A DNA stretch of 64,000 nt from VXOI01 sp965261945 (GTDB taxonomy: Bacteria > Chloroflexota > Dehalococcoidia > Lucifugimonadales > UBA3495), in NCBI GenBank assembly GCA_965261945.1, contig CBDHEF010000002.1:2108001-2172000 (forward strand), in the 5' to 3' direction. Positions 57,209-64,000 of the stretch are shown here, one piece after another. The notes below the pieces were generated by a model. The model did not search any database, was not told the DNA's origin, and worked only from the letters and a program-made list of their open reading frames with translations. Numbering within the stretch: position 1 is the first letter of the stretch; every line of letters begins with the position of its first letter. Made by a program: the position numbers and the translations under genes.

Positions 57209-57426
57209 TGCCCGCCTTTGGCCCGATTAGCAGAAGGGAACTGATGGCCTGTCTCAGGCAGGTAGGATTTGATGGTCCGTATCAGGGAGGCAGGCGCCAA
57301 CAAATGGAAAAAGGTCGGATCAGGGTGATAGTCCCAAATCCTCACCGAGCAGATATAGGCAGAACTCTGCTTGCCCAGATATTGCGTCAAGCCCAAATCA
57401 GCAGAGAAGAATGGGAAAGGCTTTAA
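57208..57426 (+). CDS. hicA: HicA-type toxin 2, catalytic histidine apparently lost
   Basis: 72 residues from GTG 57208. SRRELMACLRQVGFDGPYQGGRRQQMEKGRIRVIVPNPHRADIGRTLLAQILRQAQISREEWERL matches HicA mRNA interferases of the subtype that ends in ISREEW. In that subtype the segment GGKHxxM carries the catalytic histidine. Here it reads GGRRQQM, so arginine (CGC, one transition from CAC) seems to replace it. The toxin may therefore be inactive while the antitoxin is intact. The alignment is by eye. Its end overlaps nothing; proA starts 44 bases on. Confidence 0.82.
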   Translation: MPAFGPISRRELMACLRQVGFDGPYQGGRRQQMEKGRIRVIVPNPHRADIGRTLLAQILRQAQISREEWERL

Positions 57427-57470
57427 TTGGCAGTTTACAAAGTGATCTCAATCAAACCATAGAGTGCAAC

Positions 57471-58748
57471 ATGACTACCAGAACCGTTGAAGACCTGCTC
57501 AGCCTGGGACAGGCCGCCCGCGCTGCGGCGCGGCAGGTGGCCCGGCTGTCCACCGGGGTCAAGAACCAGGCGCTGAACACCCTCGCCGGGCTGCTGGAAT
57601 CCGACGCCGGCGAGTTGCTGCAGGCCAACGCCGAGGACTGCGCAGAGGCCCGCGCCAACGGGCTGAACGAGGCAATGATTGACCGGCTGCTGCTCACCCC
57701 GGACCGGCTGCAAGGCACCGCCGCCGAGCAGCGCAAGGTGGCCTCCCTGCCCGATCCGGTGGGCGAATCCATCGAAATGGCCAAACTGCCCAACGGCTTG
57801 ACGGCCGGGCGGCGCCGCGTCCCGCTGGGCGTCATCGCCAGCATCTACGAGAGCCGGCCCAACGTTACCGTGGACATCTTCGGGCTGTGCTTCAAGTCGG
57901 GCAACGCCTGCATCCTGCGGGGGGGCAAGGAAGCCCTGCGCTCCAACGTCGCGCTGATACGACTCATCCGACGCGCCCTGGCCGACGCCGGGGCGACCGA
58001 GGGCGCTGTGCAGTTCGTGGACAACCCCGACCGCGAGCTGGTGGACGCGATGCTGAAGATGAACCAGTACATCGACCTGATAGTGCCGCGCGGCGGGGAC
58101 GGGCTGGTGCGCTTCGTCGGCGAGAACGCCACCATGCCAGCGGTCACCGGCGGCGTCGGCGTCTGCCACACCTACGTTGACCGGGCCGCCGACCTGGACA
58201 TGGCCGCCAACGTCACCATCAACGCCAAGGTGCGCCGCCCTTACATCTGCAACGCCCTGGATACATTGCTGGTTCATTCCGCCGTCGCCGCCGAGGGGCT
58301 GCCCCGCATCGCCGCCGGTCTGGCCGCGTCCGGCGTGGAGCTGCGCTGCGACAACCGCGCCCTGACCATCCTGGGACCCGGGGCGGCAGGAAATTTGCAG
58401 CCTGCGGCCGAGGAGGACTGGGGCCGCGAGTTCCTGTCCCTGACCGCCGCCGTGAAGATCGTGGACTCGATGGACGAGGCGCTGGAGCATATCGAGATCT
58501 ACGGCTCCGGCCACTCCGAGGCCATAATCACTGAGGACTACTCCGCCGCGATGCGCTTCCTGGACGAGGTTGACGCCGCAGCGGTGTACGTCAACGCCAG
58601 TACACAGTTCACTGACGGCGGGCAGTTCGGCATGGGCGCGGAGGTCGGCATCAGCACCCAGAAGATGCACGCCCGCGGCCCGATGGGACTGAAGGAACTC
58701 ACTTCCTACAAATGGGTTATCATGGGCAACGGACAAATACGCCCCTGA
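57471..58748 (+). CDS. proA: Glutamate-5-semialdehyde dehydrogenase
   Basis: 425 residues from ATG 57471. Signatures: LPNGLTAGRRRVPLGVIASIYESRPNVTVDIFGLCFKSGNACILRGGKEAL, DLIVPRGGDGLVRFVGENATMPAVTGGVGVCHTYVD, NAKVRRPYICNALDTLLVH (catalytic cysteine in P-x-x-C-N-A), GREFLSLTAAVKIVDSMDEALEHIEIYGSGHSEAIIT, and the C-terminal AEVGISTQKMHARGPMGLKELTSYKW. It reduces glutamyl phosphate to glutamate semialdehyde with NADPH, the second step of proline synthesis, cytosolic. It is in the proB-hicB-hicA-proA run. A palindromic repeat pair follows. Confidence 0.96.
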   Translation: MTTRTVEDLLSLGQAARAAARQVARLSTGVKNQALNTLAGLLESDAGELLQANAEDCAEARANGLNEAMIDRLLLTPDRLQGTAAEQRKVASLPDPVGESIEMAKLPNGLTAGRRRVPLGVIASIYESRPNVTVDIFGLCFKSGNACILRGGKEALRSNVALIRLIRRALADAGATEGAVQFVDNPDRELVDAMLKMNQYIDLIVPRGGDGLVRFVGENATMPAVTGGVGVCHTYVDRAADLDMAANVTINAKVRRPYICNALDTLLVHSAVAAEGLPRIAAGLAASGVELRCDNRALTILGPGAAGNLQPAAEEDWGREFLSLTAAVKIVDSMDEALEHIEIYGSGHSEAIITEDYSAAMRFLDEVDAAAVYVNASTQFTDGGQFGMGAEVGISTQKMHARGPMGLKELTSYKWVIMGNGQIRP

Positions 58749-58762
58749 CCATCTTCGGCGCA

Positions 58763-58832
58763 ATTCCCTCTCTCCAATTCCCTCTCTCTTCAAGAGCGGG
58801 CCAGGCCGGGAGCGGGTCAGGGTGAGGGCGTT
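58763..58832 (+). repeat. Palindromic repeat, partly duplicated
   Basis: AATTCCCTCTCTCC followed by AATTCCCTCTCTCTTCAAGAG, then GCGGGTCAGGGTGAGGGCG. The left arm is present twice. It lies between proA and the next gene. Confidence 0.7.
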
Positions 58833-58877
58833 GCCAGGTCAGCACATACTGGAAATTGATGCGCACACGGGAGGACG

Positions 58878-59186
58878 GTGGTGGCAGACTTCACTTTCGA
58901 GCGGGAAGTTCGCACCCCGCACTCCGAAGCCTACAATATCGTTGAACTCGATCGCACTGTGGGGCGGGTGGACATCCATTTCACCGCCGAAATGGTGCAT
59001 GTGTCCCTGACCGTGGACGAAAGCCTGACCCAACAGGCCATACAGGAAATCATGGACGCCGTGGATGAAGACATTGCCGACGCGGTGGGGATCATTCGCA
59101 ACAATTTCGTCGTACATGTCTTCCAAGGACGCGAGACGGCGGTGTACAGCGACAACGATTTCAGCGAAAACGGCCGCGACCCCTAG
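58878..59186 (+). CDS. Hypothetical protein
   Basis: 102 residues from GTG 58878 (or GTG 58881), with GGGAGGACG just upstream. I recognise no family. The sequence VADFTFEREVRTPHSEAYNIVELDRTVGRVDIHFTAEMVHVSLTVDESLTQQAIQEIMDAVDEDIADAVGIIRNNFVVHVFQGRE suggests an alpha/beta fold, acidic overall, without signal peptide or membrane segment. Composition and codon use match the neighbours, so it is likely a real gene. A MITE begins at the last base of its TAG stop; the TA target and first G reproduce the stop. Confidence 0.65.
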   Translation: MVADFTFEREVRTPHSEAYNIVELDRTVGRVDIHFTAEMVHVSLTVDESLTQQAIQEIMDAVDEDIADAVGIIRNNFVVHVFQGRETAVYSDNDFSENGRDP

Positions 59187-59366
59187 GGAGTGTCGTCATA
59201 TTCACCGTCATTCCCGCTTTCGCGGGAATCCAAAGGCTATTGGCAGCAAATGCGTATTTGCCAGATACCGGATTCTGGGTTCCCGCTTTCGCGGGAATGA
59301 CGGAAACACGCGCTATGACGGAAACAGACGCTTGGAGACCGATATTCTTAAATTGACGACACTCCC
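59186..59366 (-). mobile_element. MITE, copy 2 (181 bp)
   Basis: The same element as at 11877-12050 in inverted orientation, with the 13-base terminal repeats GGGAGTGTCGTCA at 59186-59198 and the complement at 59354-59366. TA precedes it (59184-59185); the right flank is AA, so one target copy has mutated. It contains the 7 bases (TATCTGG in the orientation of copy 1) missing from copy 1. Confidence 0.85.
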
Positions 59367-59398
59367 AAGGGAACGCCGTTACGTGATCGGGCAACCAA

Positions 59399-59512
59399 AA
59401 CGTTCCGTCATTCCCGCGAAAGCAGGAATCCATAGCAGGTCCCGGGTCGCGAGTTCCCGGTATCCGTGCTGTACACGATTAACTCCCTCGATTCCCGCTT
59501 ACGCAAAAATGA
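59399..59512. repeat. Degenerate REP-like pair beside the MITE
   Basis: CGTTCCGTCATTCCCGCGAA AGCAGGAATCC and, inverted, GATTCCCGCTTACGCAAAAATGAC bound a 60-base interval. The arms resemble the MITE interior palindromes but lack the 13-base ends. With the MITE it fills the gap 59187-59560. Confidence 0.6.
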
Positions 59513-59560
59513 CGAGCGTCTGTAGCCGGTATGTTTGGTCAATTACCGTCTGACCAGCAG

Positions 59561-60400
59561 ATGATAGTAGACACTCACTGCCATATTCTGCCGCCGTCCT
59601 TCGCGGAGCGCCGCCGCGAGCTGGCGGCGCGCGACGCCACCTTCGCCTCCATTCTCGCCGATCCCGGCGCCCGCATCGCCGACGCTCCCGCGCTCCTGCG
59701 CGCCATGGCCCAGGACGGCGTTGACCACTCGGTGGTGGTGGGCATGGGCTGGTCGGACTTCCAGGTTGCGGTCGAAGCCAACGACTACATCATAGAGGCC
59801 GTGGCCGCACACCCGGACAGGCTGACGGGCTTTGCCTCTGTCAACCCCGCCTGGGGCGATGCGGCGATGGATGAAGCGCAGCGTTGCGCCGCCGCCGGTT
59901 TGCGCGGCATCGGCGAGCTGCATCCCGACCCCCAGGGCATCGACATTACCGATACCACTACGATGGCTCCGATGATGGAGGTCGCCCGCTCCCTCAACCT
60001 GCCCATACTGCTTCACTGCTCGGAGCCGGTGGGCCACCAGTATCCAGGCAAGGGCAGAACCACTCCCGACAAGGTGTTGCGTTTCATCGAGAACTTTCCC
60101 GGCAACACCATCATCTGCGCCCACTGGGGCGGCGGCCTGCCCTTCTACGCCCTGATGCCGGAGGTTGGAGCAGCCCTGCAGAACGTGTATTTCGATTCGG
60201 CGGCGTCGCCCTTCCTCTACCGTCCCGGCGTCTACCGGGCCGTCGCCGGCGTGGCGGGAGCGGACCGCATACTGTTCGCCTCCGACTACCCCCTCATGCG
60301 GCAGTCCCGCCCTCTGTCCGAACTGGCAGGAGAGCCGCTGCCCGATTGCCACCGCCGCCGCATCCTCGGCGAGAACGCTGCCCGGCTGCTGCGGCTGTAA
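59561..60400 (+). CDS. Amidohydrolase family protein
   Basis: 279 residues from ATG 59561; ATG 59531 in the same frame adds ten residues and cannot be excluded. Features: IVDTHCHILPPSF (HxH), DGVDHSVVVGMGWSDFQVAVEANDYIIEAVAAHPDRLTGFASVNPAWGDAAMDEAQRCAAAGLRGIGELHPDPQGIDI, LPILLHCSEPVGHQYPGKG, TIICAHWGGGLPFYALMPEV and ILFASDYPLM (metal-site aspartate). It is a TIM-barrel metal-dependent hydrolase of the amidohydrolase-2 group, shorter than the other two in the window. Likely cytosolic; substrate unknown. It is followed by a palindromic repeat and the DNA glycosylase gene. Confidence 0.87.
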   Translation: MIVDTHCHILPPSFAERRRELAARDATFASILADPGARIADAPALLRAMAQDGVDHSVVVGMGWSDFQVAVEANDYIIEAVAAHPDRLTGFASVNPAWGDAAMDEAQRCAAAGLRGIGELHPDPQGIDITDTTTMAPMMEVARSLNLPILLHCSEPVGHQYPGKGRTTPDKVLRFIENFPGNTIICAHWGGGLPFYALMPEVGAALQNVYFDSAASPFLYRPGVYRAVAGVAGADRILFASDYPLMRQSRPLSELAGEPLPDCHRRRILGENAARLLRL

Positions 60401-60406
60401 AATAAA

Positions 60407-60439
60407 AATCCCCTCTCCCTATTGGAGAGGGTGAGGGCA
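60407..60439 (+). repeat. Palindromic repeat directly before the glycosylase start
   Basis: ATCCCCTCTCCCTATTGGAG AGGGTGAGGGCAT lies in the 48-base gap, ending ten bases before the ATG at 60449, so its hairpin could overlap the ribosome site of the next gene. Confidence 0.75.
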
Positions 60440-60448
60440 TAAGGCAGA

Positions 60449-61147
60449 ATGACGGAACCAAGCGGCCCTGAAGATATGCGAACGCTCCCCGACCTGCTGG
60501 GGCCGGGGCTGGCGTTGGTGTTCGTCGGTCTTAATCCCTCAGAATACTCTGCGCGGGAGGGCCACTACTTCGCCAATCCGCGCAACCGTTTCTGGTCAGC
60601 GTTCAATCGCTCCGCCCTGCTGCCCCCGTCCCTGGGCCGCGAATGCTCTCCGAAGGACGATGCTGCGCTGCTGGAGTATGGCATCGGATTCACCGACGTT
60701 GCAAAGCGCCCCACGCCCCAGGGCAGCGGACTGAAGGCCGCCGACTACCGCCGCTGGGCGCCGTTGCTGCGCGAGAAGCTACTACAGTGGCAACCCCGGA
60801 TGGTCTGCTTCCACGGCCTGATGGCCTACAAGGCATACCTGCGCTACGGAGAGGGCGCGCCCCAACGGAGAGGTAGCGCGGTGGGCGATGGAGCGGAGCG
60901 GGATACTGCGGCGTCCCCGGAGCTTGGCCTCCAGCCCCGCGCCATCGGACACTCCGGGGTCTTCGTGGTTCCCAACCCCAGCCCGGCCAACGCCAGGTAT
61001 TCCGCTGAGGCACTGACGTCGTGGTACGATGAGGTCGCAGCCACGCTGTCGAGGATGTGGGAGTTTGCCTCGCCAGGCCGGGGGCTTGGAATAGGTTCCG
61101 GTGGCGATGGTTTACAGGCGTATCCATCGACTGACCCAGGGGCTTGA
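60449..61147 (+). CDS. Mug/TDG-type uracil-DNA glycosylase
   Basis: 232 residues from ATG 60449. The Mug family is shown by ALVFVGLNPSEYSAREGHYFANPRNRFWSAFNRSALL (motif G-x-N-P plus GHYF..P.NRFW), GIGFTDVAKRPTPQGSGLKAADYRR, RMVCFHGLMAYKAYLRYG and the second catalytic loop FVVPNPSPANARYS. It removes uracil or thymine from G mismatches. Residues about 134-160 (GAPQRRGSAVGDGAERDTAASPELG) form a low-complexity insertion compared with relatives. The C-terminal 28 residues (SPGRGLGIGSGGDGLQAYPSTDPGA) are glycine-rich and probably disordered. It is first in a rightward group with HAD, ThpR and AlkA genes. Confidence 0.87.
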   Translation: MTEPSGPEDMRTLPDLLGPGLALVFVGLNPSEYSAREGHYFANPRNRFWSAFNRSALLPPSLGRECSPKDDAALLEYGIGFTDVAKRPTPQGSGLKAADYRRWAPLLREKLLQWQPRMVCFHGLMAYKAYLRYGEGAPQRRGSAVGDGAERDTAASPELGLQPRAIGHSGVFVVPNPSPANARYSAEALTSWYDEVAATLSRMWEFASPGRGLGIGSGGDGLQAYPSTDPGA

Positions 61148-61246
61148 AGCGAATCTTGGCCGCCGAGCGCCAGCGTTGGGGAGAGCGGAGGCGTAAAATA
61201 AGGGCCGGAGATTCCATTACCCCAGCGCCGCCTCGAGGAGCCGCCC

Positions 61247-62092
61247 ATGCCCGCCCATGCCATCCCGCTGGCGATGATTTACGACTTTGACGGGACTCTT
61301 GCCCCCGGCAATATGCAGGACCGGCAGTTCATCCCGGACGTTGGCATGACCACTTCAGATTTTTGGAAGGAAGTGGAGGACTTGGCCGAAGAGAATCACG
61401 CCGACGGCATCCTCAGCTATATGTTCGTGATGCTGGAAAAGGCCAAGTCGGCCGGGATGCCGGTGCGCAGGGATGACCTGGTAGCCCGAAGCCGGGACAT
61501 TGATTTCTTTCCCGGTGTCGAGGGGTGGTTCGGGCGCATAAACACATACGGGCAGGACAGGGGCGTGTCGGTGGAGCATTACGTGATTTCCTCCGGCAAC
61601 TCCGAGATCATCGAAGGCACTCCCATAGCCGACAGATTCACCAGGATTTACGCATCCAAGTTCCTTTACGATGCCCAGGGCTTCGCCGTCTGGCCTGCCC
61701 TTGCGATCAACTTCACCACCAAGACGCAATATCTCTTTCGCATCAACAAGGGGGCGCACGACTGGAAGGACAGTTCGATCATCAACAAGTACGTGCCCCA
61801 GAGCGAGCGCCCCATCCCCTTCGAGAACATGGTCTACATCGGTGACGGAGAGACCGATGTACCGTGCTTCCGGCTGGTAAAGGACCTGGGCGGCCTGTCC
61901 ATCGCCGTATACACCGGGGGGGCGCGCGCGCAGGCCGAACAGTACCGCGATGAGGGTCGGGTGAACTGCGTCGCGCCCGCCATATACACCGAAAACAGCG
62001 GATTGGACTGCACAGTCAAGTCCTACATCGACCTGGTTTCCGCCCGCTCAACGCTCATGCGGACGCTGGAATCCGGCGATGATAGGTCGTGA
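61247..62092 (+). CDS. HAD-superfamily phosphatase
   Basis: 281 residues from ATG 61247. HAD motif I is MIYDFDGTLAPGN (D-F-D-G-T), motif II is YVISSGNSEIIEGT, the lysine of motif III is in NKGAHDWKDSS or nearby, and motif IV is YIGDGETDVPCFRLVKDLGG. The cap inserted after motif I is helical (MTTSDFWKEVEDLAEENHADGILSYMFVMLEKAKSAG). A cytosolic Mg-dependent phosphatase; substrate unknown. Its stop overlaps the start of the following thpR gene (GTGA), which shows tight coupling. Confidence 0.87.
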   Translation: MPAHAIPLAMIYDFDGTLAPGNMQDRQFIPDVGMTTSDFWKEVEDLAEENHADGILSYMFVMLEKAKSAGMPVRRDDLVARSRDIDFFPGVEGWFGRINTYGQDRGVSVEHYVISSGNSEIIEGTPIADRFTRIYASKFLYDAQGFAVWPALAINFTTKTQYLFRINKGAHDWKDSSIINKYVPQSERPIPFENMVYIGDGETDVPCFRLVKDLGGLSIAVYTGGARAQAEQYRDEGRVNCVAPAIYTENSGLDCTVKSYIDLVSARSTLMRTLESGDDRS

Positions 62093-62685
62093 ACGCGCTC
62101 GCCGGCACCGTCCGCGTGTTCGTCGCCGTCGGCCTGTCCGCCGAGGCGCGGGAGCAGTTGGCCGACGCGGTGGCGCGCATCCGGGGCGAATTCCCCCAAG
62201 GGATCCAGTGGGCCAATCCCGACGGGATGCACCTGACTCTCAAGTTCCTGGGCAACATACCGGTCACCGGGGTCTGCCCGCTGCTAACGCGCCTGGAGCC
62301 GGTGGCCGCGACAGCGGGGCCCTTCCCCCTGGAGCTGGCCGGACTGGGGATGTTCCCCAACCGCCGCAAGCTCCGCGTGCTGTGGGGCGGCGTGGACGGC
62401 GACCTTGAGGCACTGACCAGCTTGCAGCAGGCGTCGGAAGACGCCATCAATGGCCTGGGTTACCCGCCCGAGCAGCGGCCTTTCCGTCCCCACATCACCC
62501 TGGGCCGCCCTCGCCGCAGCGTTTCCGACACCCAGCTTGCCCGCATCGGCGCGGTGGTATCCGGCATGGCCCCGCCGTCGCCCGTCCGCTGGCAAGTGGA
62601 GTCGGTGAACGTGATGCAAAGTGAACTGCACCCCACCGGAGCTCGCTACACCGTCCTAGGTTCGGTGAAATTGGGAGCGAAGTGA
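62089..62685 (+). CDS. thpR: RNA 2',3'-cyclic phosphodiesterase (2'-5' RNA ligase family)
   Basis: 198 residues from GTG 62089, overlapping the preceding stop by four bases. The two HxTx motifs of the 2H phosphoesterase family are present: HLTLKFLG (about residue 47) and HITLGRPRR (about 136). VRVFVAVGLSAEAREQLADAVARIRGEF opens the fold, and VESVNVMQSELHPTGARYTVLGSVKL closes it as in ThpR/LigT proteins. It hydrolyses 2',3'-cyclic phosphate ends to 2'-phosphate in vitro. It overlaps the alkA start (GTGA). The link to DNA repair genes is by position only. Confidence 0.92.
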   Translation: MNALAGTVRVFVAVGLSAEAREQLADAVARIRGEFPQGIQWANPDGMHLTLKFLGNIPVTGVCPLLTRLEPVAATAGPFPLELAGLGMFPNRRKLRVLWGGVDGDLEALTSLQQASEDAINGLGYPPEQRPFRPHITLGRPRRSVSDTQLARIGAVVSGMAPPSPVRWQVESVNVMQSELHPTGARYTVLGSVKLGAK

Positions 62686-63605
62686 GCCTGACGATGCTGA
62701 CGTTGACTATCCTGCTGCAACCGGCGGCGCCCTTCGATTTCGAACTGACCGCCGGATACCATACTTACTTCCAGAGCCGCAGCGGCGCCGACAACATGGA
62801 CGGCGGCGTATACCGGCGTTTGCTGGATTTGGACGGACGCCTGGCGCTGGCCTCGGTGCGCTCCACGGGCAGCGTGGATTCGCCGGAACTGACGCTGGAA
62901 GTGTGCGGCGACGGGCTGGCGGACGCCGACGGAGAAGACGCCGCCGCACAGGTGGACTGGTTGCTGGGCGCCAGGCAGGAGCTTGCTCCGTTCTACGCCG
63001 TGGCCGAGTCCGACCCGGCTCTTTCGGTGCTTGCCGGGCGGTTCCGGGGGCTGCATCTGCCCCGCACCGCGACGCTGTTCGAGGCATTGATACTGGCGAT
63101 ACTGGGACAGCAGATTTCCACCAGCGTGGCCCGGATGATGCGGATGCTCATAATCGAGCGGTTCGGCGTCAGCGCCGAGTTCGACGGCGTAACTTACTAC
63201 GCTTTTCCCCGCCCCGAGGCCATCCTGTCATCCTCGCCGGAGGAACTGCGCACCCTCAAGCTGACCCAACGCAAGGCGGAATACATCTACAGCATCGCGG
63301 CGGCGGCCCTTGAGCCGGACTGGCACGAGATGTACGAGCATCCCGACGACGAATTCGTGCGCCGGCTCACGGCGCTGCGGGGAGTGGGCAACTGGACGGC
63401 GCAGTGGGCGCTGGTTCGCGGTCTGGCTCGCCCGGACGCGCTGCCCCTGGGCGACCTGGCGCTGCGTCGCGGCGTGTCGCGCCTTCTTCGCGAAGGCGTG
63501 CCGGTGAGCGACGCCGAGGTGGAGCAGTTGGCCGAGGGGTGGCGTCCCTGGCGCAGCTACGCCACCGCCTACCTCTTCGCCGCAATGCGGACGGGGATGG
63601 TCTAG
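62682..63605 (+). CDS. alkA: DNA-3-methyladenine glycosylase II (AlkA-type)
   Basis: 307 residues from GTG 62682, overlapping the stop of thpR. The N-terminal AlkA domain runs from about 10 to 110 (PFDFELTAGYHTYFQ...). The HhH-GPD domain follows: FEALILAILGQQISTSVARMMRMLIIERFG, LTQRKAEYIYSIAAA, and the hairpin LTALRGVGNWTAQWALVRGLARPDALPLGDLALRRG, where the aspartate of LGD is catalytic. It excises alkylated bases. It is the third gene of the overlapping HAD-ThpR-AlkA run and ends 77 bases from the convergent ffh gene. Confidence 0.93.
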   Translation: MSLTMLTLTILLQPAAPFDFELTAGYHTYFQSRSGADNMDGGVYRRLLDLDGRLALASVRSTGSVDSPELTLEVCGDGLADADGEDAAAQVDWLLGARQELAPFYAVAESDPALSVLAGRFRGLHLPRTATLFEALILAILGQQISTSVARMMRMLIIERFGVSAEFDGVTYYAFPRPEAILSSSPEELRTLKLTQRKAEYIYSIAAAALEPDWHEMYEHPDDEFVRRLTALRGVGNWTAQWALVRGLARPDALPLGDLALRRGVSRLLREGVPVSDAEVEQLAEGWRPWRSYATAYLFAAMRTGMV

Positions 63606-63682
63606 CAAGGGGGATGCCCCCGCCCTTCTTCCGCCCTTCCCCTGCTCTTAAAGGCGGAGGCGTATCGCCATCGCCGCCTGTC

Positions 63683-64000
63683 CTACCGCCCGAACATTTT
63701 CATCAGGTTGGCGGGATTGCGGGAGCGGGACATCTGGCGCACCAGCTTCTGCGTCTGCTTGAACTGGTTCAGAAGCTGGTTGATGTCCTGGGGGGTGGTG
63801 CCGCTGCCCTTGGATATACGGCGACGGCGGCTGCCGTTGATGATATCCGGCTTCTGGCGCTCCTCGGGCGTCATTGAGTGGATGATGGCCTCGATGCGCA
63901 GCAGCTTGGTTTCGTCCAGGTCGCCTGCCATCATCTTTCGGGTGGAGTTTCCCATACCGGGTATCATCTCCATTATCTGGTCCAGCGATCCCATCTTCTT
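63683..64000 (-). CDS. ffh: Signal recognition particle protein Ffh, C-terminal part
   Basis: The frame enters from the right edge and ends at TAG 63683. About 105 residues of the methionine-rich M domain are visible: MGSLDQIMEMIPGMGNSTRKMMAGDLDETKLLRIEAIIHSMTPEERQKPDIINGSRRRRISKGSGTTPQDINQLLNQFKQTQKLVRQM, then NLMKMFGR. SMTxxER..P..I..SRR.RIA.GSG....DVN.LL is the SRP54 M-domain signature that binds SRP RNA and signal peptides. The GTPase domain lies outside the window. Confidence 0.96.
   Translation of the reverse strand, partial: KKMGSLDQIMEMIPGMGNSTRKMMAGDLDETKLLRIEAIIHSMTPEERQKPDIINGSRRRRISKGSGTTPQDINQLLNQFKQTQKLVRQMSRSRNPANLMKMFGR

Overview
The window is GC-rich bacterial DNA, most likely from a Chloroflexota of the Dehalococcoidia/SAR202 type. 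The main reason is a complete alternative complex III (ACIII) operon with ActB split into two proteins, joined to cytochrome c maturation genes. A large set of catabolic paralogues (three SDRs, three metal-dependent amidohydrolases, a PrpD-type protein, an HpaB-type hydroxylase, an FAH-family protein, an aldehyde dehydrogenase, several MFS carriers) fits the same picture. No ribosomal or other strict marker gene lies inside, so the lineage is an inference.

Layout. 1-2.4 kb: a DUF1800/DUF1501 pair. 2.5-6.3 kb: an accessory patch with three tandem Uma2 genes, a frameshifted lipoprotein and a nucleotidyltransferase-HEPN fusion. 6.3-20 kb: mixed metabolism and transport (SDR, PrpD, MFS, metallo-hydrolase, Smr, DinB-like, MFS, HpaB). 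This stretch includes a peroxiredoxin with an in-frame TGA at its redox cysteine (probable selenoprotein), a broken higA and a 1.5-kb gene-free stretch carrying a MITE. 20-34.3 kb: one long plus-strand operon encoding ACIII (small membrane protein, ActA, ActB1, ActB2, ActF-like, ActC, ActD, ActE) followed by ccmH, ccmF, a CcmI-like protein, a secreted/membrane protein and a CcmG/TlpA-type thioredoxin. Its genes build a menaquinol-oxidising complex and the machinery that attaches haem to its cytochromes. 34.4-49.3 kb: ROK kinase, SDR, hicBA, FAH, MFS, a voltage-gated cation channel beside pcrA, amidohydrolases, ALDH, RDD protein and SDR. 49.5-58.7 kb: tRNA-Pro(CGG), a TlpA-like lipoprotein, mfd, a zinc ribbon, Uma2, proB-hicBA-proA. 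58.9-64 kb: a hypothetical gene, a second MITE, an amidohydrolase, a repair/RNA cluster (Mug-type UDG, HAD phosphatase, thpR, alkA) and the 3' end of ffh.

Two features run through the whole window. The first is a family of GC-rich palindromic repeats (a stem like CCCTCTCCC..GGGAGAGGG followed by TTAGGGTGAGGGCG) in many intergenic gaps. It also occurs in frame inside genes, clearly in ccmF and a neighbouring membrane protein. The second is decay of accessory genes: three probable one-base frameshifts, one nonsense codon and one catalytic substitution, concentrated in toxin-antitoxin and secreted-protein genes, while core genes are intact. Calls come from reading motifs and gene context, without database searches; family names should be read in that light.
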